This document shows positions 24,204 through 32,481 of a DNA stretch of 64,000 bases, piece after piece (position 1 is the stretch's first letter; every line of letters starts with the position of its first letter). The translations under genes and the position numbers were made by a program. Below the pieces are notes generated by a model. That model did no database searches, was not told the origin of the DNA, and worked only from the letters and a program-made list of their open reading frames with translations. Source of the DNA: Pseudomonas sp. JM0905a (GTDB lineage Bacteria; Pseudomonadota; Gammaproteobacteria; Pseudomonadales; Pseudomonadaceae); the NCBI RefSeq assembly GCF_014700075.1, contig NZ_JACXBU010000010.1:121938-185937 (forward strand), read 5' to 3'.

Positions 24204-24560
24204 ATGAACCCGCTGCCATCCCTCTGGGGCCCTGATAGCCCCTGGCGCCTGCTTGGCTCCCGCCATATCGCCACCGGCGAACTGGTGTTTCCGCCGCTGT
24301 CCAGCCATTCGCCGCTGGCGGTCCAGTACCGTACCGAGCCGCTGGCCGCCGAGGGCAGCCTTTACAGCTTCACCATCATCCACCCGAGCCCGAAGAGCGG
24401 CATGGTGCCGTTCGCCCTGGGCTACCTGGACCTCGAAGGCCCGGTGCGTCTCTTCGGCCGGATCACCGGCAGCGAGCGCCCGGCGATCGGCGGCGCTTAC
24501 CGCGTCCTGCGCGACGAAACCTATGGCTATGTGTTCGAATCCGTGGAGACCGGCCAATGA
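24204..24560 (+). CDS. OB-fold (DUF35-like) partner of the adjacent thiolase
   Basis: A 118-residue OB-fold protein: LVFPPLSSHSPLAVQYRTEPLAAEGSLYSFTIIHPSPKSGMVPFALGYLDLEGPVRLFGRI matches the DUF35 OB module. Members normally pair with a thiolase-like protein, as ChsH2-Ltp2 does in steroid side-chain cleavage. This one has no cysteines at all, so the N-terminal zinc ribbon of DUF35 proteins is absent. ACAGGAGGTCGAC gives a strong ribosome-binding site. The stop overlaps the thiolase start (ATGA), implying a stoichiometric complex. Confidence 0.8.
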   Translation: MNPLPSLWGPDSPWRLLGSRHIATGELVFPPLSSHSPLAVQYRTEPLAAEGSLYSFTIIHPSPKSGMVPFALGYLDLEGPVRLFGRITGSERPAIGGAYRVLRDETYGYVFESVETGQ

Positions 24561-25702
24561 GCCAGATGCATGTAATAGGCGGTGCCATGACCCGCTTCGG
24601 CCGTCACCAGGGTGTGATGGCGCCGGAACTGGCCCAGCAGGCGATCCTTGAGGCCGTGGCTGACTCGGGCCTCGAACTGAAGGACATCCAGGCGATTTAC
24701 TGCGCCAACGTGCTCGGCGGCATGATCCTCGGCCAGGTGATCCTGCGTGATCTCGGCCTCGCCGGCATCCCCGTCTACAACGTCGAGAACGCTTGCGCCA
24801 GCGGCGCCACTGCCGTGCACCTGGCGCGCCACGCGCTGCTGGCCGGGCAGTACGAGCGGGTGCTGGTGTTCGGCATCGAGCAACTGACCCAACTGGGTGG
24901 CGGCACCATTCCGATGCAGCGCAATGACGAGAAGACCGACCTTTTCGCCAAGGCCGGCATGGTGCTGCCGGCGGTCTACGCCATGCGTGCCACCCGTTTC
25001 GTCCATGAGCGCGGCGCCAGCCCGGCAGACCTCGCCCGCGTGGCGGTGAAGAACCGCCATCACGGTTCCCTCAACGAGTACGCCCAGCAGCGCAGCGAAG
25101 TGACCCTGGAAGAGGTGTTGGGCTCGCGGATGATCGCCGACCCGCTGACCCTGCTGCAGTGCTGCCCTTCCCAGGTCGATGGCGCCGCCGCCCTGGTACT
25201 GGGCAACAAGCCCGGTCCCCATGCGCGGGATGTGCGTGTACTGGGTTCCATAGTCGTGTCCGGCCTGCGCGAAGGCGCCCGCGACGATATCCTCGACGCG
25301 GAGATCACCGCACGTGCCGCTCGCCTGGCCTATGAGCAGGCGGGGGTTGATCCGCGTGATGTGGGCGTGGTGGAGCTGCACGACGCCTTCACCATCGCCG
25401 AACTTCTCTACTACGAAGCCCTTGGTCTGGCGCCTCACGGTGAAGCGGTCGCGTTGCTGCATTCCGGTGCTACCGCACTTGGCGGGCGGGTGCCGGTGAA
25501 TCCCAGCGGCGGCCTGCTCGCCAAGGGACATCCGCTGGGTGCCACTGGCGTTGCGCAGATGGTCGAGCTGATGTGGCAACTGCAGGGCCGCGCCAGCGGA
25601 CGCCAGGTCGACAACCCGCGCATCGGCGTAGCCCAGTGCACCGGCGGTGGCATCGCTGGCGTCGATCACGCCGCATCTTCCGTTCATGTAATGGGGGTGT
25701 GA
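24557..25702 (+). CDS. Thiolase of the SCP2/acetyl-CoA acetyltransferase group
   Basis: A 381-residue thiolase. The acyl-accepting Cys is in VENACASG, HDAF replaces the classical NEAF, GHPLGATG carries the catalytic His, and the second Cys is in QCTGGGIAG, so a full thiolytic triad is present (retro-aldolase relatives lose part of this). It would cleave a 3-oxoacyl-CoA with CoA. It is coupled by 4-bp overlaps to the OB-fold gene and followed 1 bp later by the SDR gene. The acyl chain it takes is unknown. Confidence 0.9.
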   Translation: MSQMHVIGGAMTRFGRHQGVMAPELAQQAILEAVADSGLELKDIQAIYCANVLGGMILGQVILRDLGLAGIPVYNVENACASGATAVHLARHALLAGQYERVLVFGIEQLTQLGGGTIPMQRNDEKTDLFAKAGMVLPAVYAMRATRFVHERGASPADLARVAVKNRHHGSLNEYAQQRSEVTLEEVLGSRMIADPLTLLQCCPSQVDGAAALVLGNKPGPHARDVRVLGSIVVSGLREGARDDILDAEITARAARLAYEQAGVDPRDVGVVELHDAFTIAELLYYEALGLAPHGEAVALLHSGATALGGRVPVNPSGGLLAKGHPLGATGVAQMVELMWQLQGRASGRQVDNPRIGVAQCTGGGIAGVDHAASSVHVMGV

Positions 25703-25703
25703 G

Positions 25704-26468
25704 ATGAGCACACAACGTTTCCAACAGGGCCAGGTGGCAGCCGTGACCGGCGCCGCCCGTGGCATTGGCCTCGGCATCGCCACCCGCCTGGCGCGCGAAG
25801 GCGTGACCGTCTACCTGCTGGACCGCGATGCACCGGTCCTGCTCGATACCGTCAAGTTGCTGCGGGAGGAGGGCCTAGACGTCCACGGCATCGCCCTGGA
25901 CCTGACCCAGGCCGCTGATGTCGACCGTGCCTTCGGCCAGATCCGCGAGGATTCCGGGCGCCTGGATTTCCTGGTGAATAACGCAGGGGTGGTACGCGAT
26001 AAGCGCTTCCTGAAAATGACTGAAGAGGACTGGGACCTGGTGGTGGATACCAACCTGCGGGCGCAGTTCCTCTGCTGCCGAGCGGCACTGCCGCTGATGC
26101 TGGAGGCCGGCTTCGGGCGTATCGTCAACCTGTCGTCCCGGGCCTGGCTGGGCGGCTTCGGCCAGGCCAACTATTCCGCCGCCAAGGGCGGGGTGGTGAG
26201 CCTCACCCGCAGTCTGGCCATCGAGTTCGCCGCCAAGGGCATCACGGCCAACACCATCGCCCCCGGCATCGTCGACACGCCGTTGTTCCAGGCATTCGAT
26301 CCGGAGGTGCAGGCGCGGCTGAAGGACACCGTGCCGGTCAAACGTATCGGCACGCCGGGCGATATCGCCAACGCCGTGGAGTTTTTCCTCGACCCGGCCA
26401 GCGCCTACGTCACCGGGCAGACCCTCTATGTCTGCGGCGGGCGCAGCTTGTCGTCGGCCAGCGTCTGA
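25704..26468 (+). CDS. SDR-family dehydrogenase (FabG-like)
   Basis: A 254-residue short-chain dehydrogenase. The cofactor loop is TGAARGIGLGIA and the structural motif NNAG; catalytic Ser is in VNLSSRAW, and Tyr and Lys in NYSAAKGG. In this operon it most likely oxidises a 3-hydroxyacyl-CoA to the 3-oxoacyl-CoA used by the thiolase. An acidic residue after the first strand (LLDRDAP) favours NAD over NADP. It lies 1 bp after the thiolase gene and 10 bp before the hydratase gene. Confidence 0.88.
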   Translation: MSTQRFQQGQVAAVTGAARGIGLGIATRLAREGVTVYLLDRDAPVLLDTVKLLREEGLDVHGIALDLTQAADVDRAFGQIREDSGRLDFLVNNAGVVRDKRFLKMTEEDWDLVVDTNLRAQFLCCRAALPLMLEAGFGRIVNLSSRAWLGGFGQANYSAAKGGVVSLTRSLAIEFAAKGITANTIAPGIVDTPLFQAFDPEVQARLKDTVPVKRIGTPGDIANAVEFFLDPASAYVTGQTLYVCGGRSLSSASV

Positions 26469-26478
26469 GGAGGTCGTC

Positions 26479-27285
26479 ATGTCCGTACACCTTGATATCC
26501 AGGGCGCCGTGGCGCTGATCAGCCTCGACCGTCCAGACGCGCTCAACGCCCTGGACATCGAGTCCCTGCGCACCCTGCGCGGGCACCTGGCGGAAGTCCG
26601 TGACCGCCGCGACGTCCGCGTGGCCGTCATCACCGGCAGTGGTGAGCGCGCCTTCTGTGTCGGCGCCGATCTGAAGAACACGCGGGCGTCCAGCGCGTCC
26701 TATGCCGAGGCGCTGTTCCTCGACAAAGAGCCGGCGGCCGATGCCGGCCTCTATGTGCGCCTGATGGACCTGGGCGATCTGGACCTGCACAAGCCGCTGA
26801 TCGCCGCCATCAATGGCCACTGTCTCGGCGGCGGCCTGGAGCTGGCCTTGCAGTGCGACCTGCGCATTGCCTCGCGCAACGCCAGTTTCGGCCTGCCGGA
26901 AGCGGTGGTCGGATCGATTCCAGCGGTGTCAGGGCTGCATCGCCTGCTCAAGGCGGTGCCACCGGCCCATGCCATGCAGATGGCACTCACTGGCCAGCGG
27001 ATCGATGCCAGCCAGGCGCTGTCGATCGGGCTGGTGTCGGAGGTGCTGGACAGCCGGGCGTCGCTGCTGGATCGCGCCCTGGTACTGGCCGGGCGCATCG
27101 CCGATGCCGCTCCGCTGGCGATCCAGGCGCTGCAATCCCTGGCCCGGCAGACCGCCCACCTCTCCGATGCCGACGCCCAGCGCCTGGCCGAGTTGTATTG
27201 GGGCGTGCTGCGGGACACCGAGGACCGCCTGGAAGGGCGTGCGGCCTTCGCCGAGAAGCGTTCGCCGCATTTCAAGGGCCGCTAA
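26479..27285 (+). CDS. Enoyl-CoA hydratase/isomerase (crotonase family)
   Basis: A 268-residue crotonase. Both catalytic glutamates are present: GHCLGGGLELALQCDLRIAS and FGLPEAVVGSIPAVSGLHRL. The oxyanion-hole strand is SGERAFCVGADLK. It hydrates an enoyl-CoA to the 3-hydroxyacyl-CoA. The start at 26479 follows TGAGGAGGTCGTC; the frame extends further upstream inside the SDR gene. It lies in the same operon as the SDR and thiolase genes, giving three consecutive beta-oxidation steps. Confidence 0.9.
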   Translation: MSVHLDIQGAVALISLDRPDALNALDIESLRTLRGHLAEVRDRRDVRVAVITGSGERAFCVGADLKNTRASSASYAEALFLDKEPAADAGLYVRLMDLGDLDLHKPLIAAINGHCLGGGLELALQCDLRIASRNASFGLPEAVVGSIPAVSGLHRLLKAVPPAHAMQMALTGQRIDASQALSIGLVSEVLDSRASLLDRALVLAGRIADAAPLAIQALQSLARQTAHLSDADAQRLAELYWGVLRDTEDRLEGRAAFAEKRSPHFKGR

Positions 27286-27303
27286 GCGCCGGGGAGATCC
27301 GTC

Positions 27304-27699
27304 ATGCAATTGAGCAATCCGTTCCTGCAAAGCCTTGGCGTCGAACTGGTCCACTGGGCCCGTGGCGAGGCCGAGTTCCGTATGCCCATCGAGGCGTGCC
27401 ATCTGAACCGCCAGGGCATGCTCCACGGCGGGCTGGTCGCCACGCTGCTGGATGCCGCCTGCGGCTACGCAGGGCTGCATACGGCGGAAGGCGAGGCCGA
27501 GGTACACGGCGTGACCGTCATGCTGAACATCGTCTACCTGCAGGCGGCCCGCTCCGGGACGGTGCTCGCCAGGGGCCGAGTCAGCCGCAATGGCCGTAGC
27601 CTGTATTTCGCCGAGGCTTCCCTCTTGGGCGGGGATGGCGGGTTGCTGGCGACGGCCCAGGGCACTTTCAAGCAGAGAGGTGGCCGCCATGCTGCGTGA
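27304..27699 (+). CDS. PaaI-type hotdog thioesterase
   Basis: A 131-residue hotdog-fold protein with GMLHGGLVATLLDAACGYAG, the PaaI signature (HGG plus catalytic Asp), and VTVMLNIVYLQAARSG. It hydrolyses acyl-CoA thioesters, often to free CoA stuck on dead-end intermediates. GGGGAGATCCGTC precedes the ATG. The end overlaps the CoA-transferase start by 11 bp. Confidence 0.88.
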   Translation: MQLSNPFLQSLGVELVHWARGEAEFRMPIEACHLNRQGMLHGGLVATLLDAACGYAGLHTAEGEAEVHGVTVMLNIVYLQAARSGTVLARGRVSRNGRSLYFAEASLLGGDGGLLATAQGTFKQRGGRHAA

Positions 27700-28885
27700 T
27701 GCCTTGCAGGGTCTGACGGTGCTGGATTTCACCCAGATCGCCGCCGGCCCCACGTGTACCATGTTGCTGGCCGACATGGGCGCACGCGTAATCAAGATCG
27801 AGCCGCCGGAAGGCGACCTCGGCCGCACCCTGGGGCCGGCCTGGGTAGGTGAGTCCAGCGCGCTTTACCAAGGCTTCAACCGTGGCAAGCAAGGCCTCTG
27901 CCTGGACCTGAAGAACCCCGCCGGGCTGGCCGTGGCCAAGCGCCTGGTGAAGGAGGCGGACGTGCTGATCGAGAGCATGCGTCCTGGCGTGATGGCCCGT
28001 CTCGGGTTGGGTTACGAGGCGTTATCGGAAGATCGTCCGGCGCTGATCTACTGCTCTATTTCCGCCTATGGCCAGCAAGGTCCCTATGCGGATCGGGCAG
28101 GGGTGGACGGCATTCTCCAGGCGGATTCCGGGCTGATGAGCCTGATCGGCATCCCCGGCGCGCCGCCCTGCAAGGTACAGGCGCCGGTGGTGGATGTGGT
28201 GACCGGCTACATGGCCTGCATGGCGATCCTCGCCAAGCTGCAGGCCCGGCAGCGAGACGGGCAGGGCGGCCATCTGGACGTGAGCCTGATGAACTCCGCC
28301 CTGGCCCTGCAGCAGTCGTCGATCAGCAGCTACCTGCGTGACGGCGAGCTGCCGACGCCCATCGGCAGCGCCGCCCCGTACTCGGCGCCGAACGAGGCGT
28401 TCCAGACGGAGGATGGCTGGATGATGGTGGCGGCCTACAACGGCAACCGCTGGGAACGTCTGTGCACGGTGCTCGGCAATCCGCACTGGGCGAACGATCC
28501 GCGCTTCGTCACCTCCGCCCAGCGTGTGGTGCATCGGGCTGAAATGCAGGACGCGCTCAATGGAGTCTTCCATACCCGCAGCACTGCCTACTGGCTGGAG
28601 CGCCTGCGCGAGGCGGACATCCTCTGCGCCCGGGTGGCCGACTACAGCGACCTGCTGGAACACCCGCAACTGGCCAGCAACGGCATGTTCGCGACCATCG
28701 AGCATCCCAGGCACGGTGCGCTGCGGGTCCCGGGTTTCCCGGTGAACAGCGCCGAGGCCGCGCAGCAGCCCTACCGCCCCGCACCGGATAAGGGCGAGCA
28801 TTCCCGCGAGCTGCTGACGGAGATGGGCTTCAGTGAGCTGGAAGTGGGGCAGATGCTGGAGAACGGTGCGGTGGTCGCGGTGTAG
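27689..28885 (+). CDS. CaiB/BaiF (class III) CoA transferase
   Basis: A 398-residue family III CoA transferase: LTVLDFTQIAAGPTCTMLLADMGARVIKIEPPEGD at the start, NRGKQGLCLDLKNPAG, and AGVDGILQADSGLMSLIG containing the nucleophilic Asp. It moves CoA from a donor such as succinyl-CoA to a carboxylic acid, the probable activation step of this pathway. The start at 27689 follows AGAGAGGTGGCCGCC inside the thioesterase end. It is the last gene of the operon; a palindromic repeat follows immediately. Confidence 0.9.
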   Translation: MLRDALQGLTVLDFTQIAAGPTCTMLLADMGARVIKIEPPEGDLGRTLGPAWVGESSALYQGFNRGKQGLCLDLKNPAGLAVAKRLVKEADVLIESMRPGVMARLGLGYEALSEDRPALIYCSISAYGQQGPYADRAGVDGILQADSGLMSLIGIPGAPPCKVQAPVVDVVTGYMACMAILAKLQARQRDGQGGHLDVSLMNSALALQQSSISSYLRDGELPTPIGSAAPYSAPNEAFQTEDGWMMVAAYNGNRWERLCTVLGNPHWANDPRFVTSAQRVVHRAEMQDALNGVFHTRSTAYWLERLREADILCARVADYSDLLEHPQLASNGMFATIEHPRHGALRVPGFPVNSAEAAQQPYRPAPDKGEHSRELLTEMGFSELEVGQMLENGAVVAV

Positions 28886-28949
28886 TGTAGGAGCGAGCTT
28901 GCTCGCGAACGGTCCGCTCAGGAGGTTCGCCAGCAAGCTGGCTCCTACA
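28886..28949. repeat. Extragenic palindrome (TGTAGGAGCGAGCTTGCTCGC type)
   Basis: TGTAGGAGCGAGCTTGCTCGCGAA and the mirrored TTCGCCAGCAAGCTGGCTCCTACA enclose a short loop. It abuts the CoA-transferase stop codon and lies between convergent genes, so it may end both transcripts. This is a second repeat type, common in Pseudomonas. Confidence 0.8.
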
Positions 28950-28958
28950 GGTTGATCG

Positions 28959-29849
28959 TTACCCGATCCTTGCCCCGGCCAAGCTTTCCAGCACCTGCAC
29001 CACATGGGTCATGTCGCGGGTCGGCTCGCCGCTGTTGATGGCCTGGTCGAAGAGCTGCTTGACCACGGCACAGGTCAGCGCGGGCGTTCCGTTGGATTCG
29101 GCCTCGGCCAGGAACAGACGGATGTCCTTGCGCATCAGGTCGAGGCGGAAGCCGAAGTCGAACTCGCGCTTGAGTACGGTCCCGGCCAGGATCTGTTCGC
29201 TGGTGTAGCTGCGTGCCGTGCTGGCATTGAGGATGTCCAGCATCAGCCCTGGTTCGAGACCGGCCTTGATGCCGAACAAAAGCGCCTCGCTGGTGGCGAC
29301 CAGGGTGGCGCCGACGATCATGTTGTTCACCAGCTTGAGGCTCTGGCCGAGGCCGGGGGTGTCTCCGAGGTGAACCACCGTGCGGCCGAACGCGGCGAAC
29401 ACCGGCTGGCAGCGCGCATAGGCCTCGGCAGGTCCGCCTACCATCACCGACAGGGTGCCGGCTTCCGCACCGGCGACGCCGCCGGCCAGTGGGGCGTCCA
29501 GTGTCGCGATGCCGCGCGCCTTTAGTGCCTGGTCAAGGCGGCGGGCGACGCTCGGGCCGGTGGTGGAATGGTCCACCAGCACGCGCACGCGCTCGCCGTG
29601 GATCACACCGTTCTCGCCCAGCACTACCTGTTCGACGATCTCTGGCGTCGGCACACAGACCAGCACGATTTGCGCGGCGTCGGCCACCGCTCGTGGTGAG
29701 GCGTGACTGCGGGCGCCGCGTTGCAGCAGCGGTTCGAGGGCTTGGGGGTTGCTGTCGCAGAGTTCCATGCCGAAGCCATGATTGAGCAGGTGACGCGCCA
29801 TTCTCTGGCCCATGGCGCCGAGGCCGATGAAACCGATGCTCTCGTTCAT
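28959..29849 (-). CDS. 3-hydroxyisobutyrate dehydrogenase-family oxidoreductase
   Basis: A 296-residue beta-hydroxyacid dehydrogenase: NAD(P) loop IGFIGLGAMGQRMARHL, substrate motif LDAPLAGGVAGAEAGTLSVMVGG (the usual D-x-P-V-S-G-G has Leu-Ala here), and the catalytic Lys in SLKLVNNMI. It would interconvert a 3-hydroxy acid and its semialdehyde. It is convergent with the CoA operon, and its own promoter carries the shared LysR dyad (29958-29972), so it belongs to the same regulon. Confidence 0.88.
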   Translation of the reverse strand: MNESIGFIGLGAMGQRMARHLLNHGFGMELCDSNPQALEPLLQRGARSHASPRAVADAAQIVLVCVPTPEIVEQVVLGENGVIHGERVRVLVDHSTTGPSVARRLDQALKARGIATLDAPLAGGVAGAEAGTLSVMVGGPAEAYARCQPVFAAFGRTVVHLGDTPGLGQSLKLVNNMIVGATLVATSEALLFGIKAGLEPGLMLDILNASTARSYTSEQILAGTVLKREFDFGFRLDLMRKDIRLFLAEAESNGTPALTCAVVKQLFDQAINSGEPTRDMTHVVQVLESLAGARIG

Positions 29850-29905
29850 TCTTGTCGCTCCAGTTCAACGGATGGGTCTTCACCCCTGTTCGGGTGAAGA
29901 GGGCC

Positions 29906-29972
29906 ATCCTAGAAAGCCGCGAGCGCCGCGGACAAAGCACTTTTGAGCCTGGGAGCGTTGAGGAAAACTCAA
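29906..29972 (-). promoter_or_regulatory. LysR-type operator and promoter of the hydroxyacid dehydrogenase
   Basis: On the minus strand TTGAG-N5-CTCAA (29972-29958) is a perfect dyad, then TTGTCC (29935-29930), an 18-bp spacer and TAGGAT (29911-29906). The geometry is identical to the iorA-like and oprD promoters. The dyad covers the stop codon of the lysR gene itself. Confidence 0.75.
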
Positions 29973-30874
29973 GCGGCCTGACGGGTCTGGCGTGCCTGCT
30001 CCAGCAACCAGAGGCGGAAGGTGGACATGTCCTCGCTTTCCGGCCGGTGCCTCGGCGTGAGCAGGTAATAGGTGTAGGCGCCCATGTCGACGGTCTGAGG
30101 GAACGGGCGCACGAGGGTGCCGTCGCGCAGTTCCTTTTCCACCAGGAACAACTGGGCGATGGCGATGCCCTGGCCGCCGGTAGCCGCTGCATAGGCCATC
30201 GACGAGCTCTGGTAGGTCATGCCGGCCCGTGCATCCACCGCGCTACCGACGCCGGCGGCCTGCAACCAGTGACTCCAGTCGTCCGGGCGAGCGATGGAAT
30301 GCAGCATGGTGTACTCGGCCACGTCCGCCGGCTCCTGCAGGCCAGGGCCGATGTCGAGCAGCGTGGGGCTGCACACCGGAGCGAGGATGTTGTCGCTGAG
30401 AGCATGGCAATTGCAGTTGGGCCAGTCGCCGTTGCCGAGGCGGATGGCGGCGTCCAGGTCTTCCTTGTGGAAGTCCACCGGGTCCAGGGACGCGGTCAGC
30501 AGTACCTCGATCTTGGGATTCTCCTGATGGAAGCTGGCCAGTCGGGGAATCAGCCATTGCATGGCGAAGGTGGTATAGGCGCGCACCTTGATCTGTCGGC
30601 GCTTGGCCGGGCGCTTGAGCTTGCGGGTTGCACTGCGCAGTTCTTCGATGATCCGCGCCACCGCCTTGAAGTACTGCTCGCCCGCTGGGGTCAGGGTGAT
30701 CTGCCGGTGCCCACGGAGGAACAGCGGCTGCTCCATGTATTCCTCCAGCGCGCGTATCTGCCGGGAAACGGCACCGGGCGTGACGTTCAGTTCATCGGCG
30801 GCAAGGGTGATGCTGAGGTGCCGGGCGACGGCTTCGAAAGCCCGCACGGCGTTGAGTGGCGGCAGTCTGTCCAT
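29969..30874 (-). CDS. LysR-family regulator (GcvA type), likely master of the 21-35.6 kb regulon
   Basis: A 301-residue LysR protein. The N-terminus MDRLPPLNAVRAFEAVARHLSITLAADELNVTPGAVSRQIRALEEYMEQPLF is the GcvA-type helix-turn-helix, and the remainder is the periplasmic-binding-like effector domain. It is divergent from oprD. The 15-bp dyad TTGnn-N5-CTCAn recurs in six promoters around it, which makes it the obvious candidate for their activator; that is inference. Its stop codon lies within the operator of the next gene. Confidence 0.9.
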   Translation of the reverse strand: MDRLPPLNAVRAFEAVARHLSITLAADELNVTPGAVSRQIRALEEYMEQPLFLRGHRQITLTPAGEQYFKAVARIIEELRSATRKLKRPAKRRQIKVRAYTTFAMQWLIPRLASFHQENPKIEVLLTASLDPVDFHKEDLDAAIRLGNGDWPNCNCHALSDNILAPVCSPTLLDIGPGLQEPADVAEYTMLHSIARPDDWSHWLQAAGVGSAVDARAGMTYQSSSMAYAAATGGQGIAIAQLFLVEKELRDGTLVRPFPQTVDMGAYTYYLLTPRHRPESEDMSTFRLWLLEQARQTRQAA

Positions 30875-30931
30875 GGTCCGGATCTTCTTGTCTGAGAGGT
30901 GAAATGGCGCGGAATCTTACTCTAGTTCTGA

Positions 30932-30998
30932 TTGAGTAAATCTCAAGTGAAAGGGCTGTTTTAATCGTTTGTCGCGGCCTCCGGCGGGTTCCTAGCAT
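30932..30998 (+). promoter_or_regulatory. LysR-type operator and promoter of oprD
   Basis: TTGAG-TAAAT-CTCAA (30932-30946) is a perfect dyad. TTGTCG (30969-30974), an 18-bp spacer and TAGCAT (30993-30998) follow. The operator also lies 58 bp before the divergent lysR start, fitting autoregulation. Confidence 0.75.
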
Positions 30999-31038
30999 CG
31001 GCTCCGGACGTACCACAACAACAAGAGAGAGCCGCTTC

Positions 31039-32319
31039 ATGAACACTTCCAACCGGACCACCCGTAAGGGTCCGCAGACCCTGTTTGCGCTCTTCGGCCT
31101 GACCCTGGGTGCCAACGGCACCGCCAGCGCCGATTTCATCAAGGATTCCAAGGCCAGCCTGGAATTGCGCAACTTCTACTTCAATCGCGATTTCCGCCAG
31201 GACGGTGCCGCGCAGAGCAAGGCCGAGGAGTGGGCTCAGGGGTTCCTGCTGCGTTACGAATCGGGCTTTACCGAAGGGCCGGTCGGCGTCGGTGTCGATG
31301 CACTGGGCTTGCTCGGCGTGAAACTCGACTCCAGCCCGGAGCGCACCGGCACCGGCCTGCTGCAATCCGATCGCGAAAAGCCCAATCGCGCGCAGGACGA
31401 GTACGGTGAGCTGGGGCTGACCGCCAAGCTGCGCGCGTCCCAAAGCCTGCTGAAGGTCGGCACCCTGCAGCCCAAGTTGCCCATTGCGCTGTCGAACGAC
31501 AGTCGCCTGCTGCCGCAGACCTTCCGGGGGGCCTGGCTGAGCAGCGCGGAAGTCCAGGACTTCAGCCTGGACCTCGGCCGGATCGACCGCGTGAACCTGC
31601 GCAACTCCTCCGATAACGAGGACATGCAGGTGTTCAACGGCGGGGCGCGGAACATCGTCCTGGGCCGCCACAAGACCAGCGATGCGCTGGACTTCGCCGG
31701 CGCCACGTACAAATGGACGCCGGCCTTGACTACCTCCTATCACTACGGTGCGCTGGACGGCATCTACCGCCAGCACTACTTCACCCTCGGCCATCTCCTC
31801 GACCTGGGCGAGGCCGGCTCCATCAAGTCGGACCTGCGCTGGGCGCAGAGCCAGGACGACGGCGGCAGCAACGTCGACAACCGCGCGCTGGGCGCGATGT
31901 TCACGTACAAGCGTGGCCCCCATGCACTCGGGCTCGGCTACCAGCGCATGTCCGGCGATACCGGTTTTGCCTACGTCAGCGGCGCCGATGGCTACCTGGT
32001 GAACCTGGTGCAGGTGAACGACTTCGGCAACGAGGACGAACGCTCGTGGCAGGCGCGCTATGACTTCGACTTCGCCTCCCTCGGCGTACCCGGACTGACC
32101 TTCATGACCCGCTATCTATCGGGCGACGGCGTGGCCGTGAACGGGCGAGTGGAGGAGGGCAAGGAGTGCGAGCGGGATACCGACATCGCTTATGTGGTGC
32201 AGGGTGGGCCGCTGAAGAACCTCGGTCTCAAATGGCGCAACGCGACGGTGCGCAGCAACTTCGGTCCGGATATCGACGAGAACCGGCTGATCGTGACCTA
32301 TACCGTGCCGCTGTGGTGA
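31039..32319 (+). CDS. OprD-family outer membrane porin
   Basis: A 426-residue outer membrane channel. A Sec signal ends near NGTASA, followed by DFIKDSKASLELRNFYFNRDFR, the OprD start, and the C-terminus reads NRLIVTYTVPLW with a terminal aromatic for barrel insertion. OprD/OpdK members take up specific small carboxylates or amino acids. Its place in the LysR regulon with an MHS permease suggests it admits the regulon's acidic substrate. GAGAGAGCCGCTTC precedes the ATG. Confidence 0.92.
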   Translation: MNTSNRTTRKGPQTLFALFGLTLGANGTASADFIKDSKASLELRNFYFNRDFRQDGAAQSKAEEWAQGFLLRYESGFTEGPVGVGVDALGLLGVKLDSSPERTGTGLLQSDREKPNRAQDEYGELGLTAKLRASQSLLKVGTLQPKLPIALSNDSRLLPQTFRGAWLSSAEVQDFSLDLGRIDRVNLRNSSDNEDMQVFNGGARNIVLGRHKTSDALDFAGATYKWTPALTTSYHYGALDGIYRQHYFTLGHLLDLGEAGSIKSDLRWAQSQDDGGSNVDNRALGAMFTYKRGPHALGLGYQRMSGDTGFAYVSGADGYLVNLVQVNDFGNEDERSWQARYDFDFASLGVPGLTFMTRYLSGDGVAVNGRVEEGKECERDTDIAYVVQGGPLKNLGLKWRNATVRSNFGPDIDENRLIVTYTVPLW

Positions 32320-32351
32320 TGTGAGTACGGATTCAATCATCGCGACATAAC

Positions 32352-32423
32352 GATGGGTTTCGCTTCGCTCTACCACATCCTACAGGGCCATTCGTAGGAT
32401 GGGTTGAGCCTGCGAAACCCATC
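32352..32423. repeat. Extragenic inverted repeat (GATGGGTTTCGC type)
   Basis: GATGGGTTTCGC at the left is mirrored by GCGAAACCCATC at the right, with an inner CATCCTAC / GTAGGATG pair. It lies just after oprD and is a third repeat type in the window. Confidence 0.7.
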
Positions 32424-32481
32424 ACGACAAAGCGATGATGTCCCAGGATCAACCACATTCCGCGAGCTGAAATAAAAGAAA

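Noticed and set aside
24557..25702. Reading the thiolase as a steroid side-chain retro-aldolase (Ltp2-like)
   Set aside because: The protein keeps both thiolase cysteines and the GHP histidine, so ordinary thiolysis is the simpler reading.
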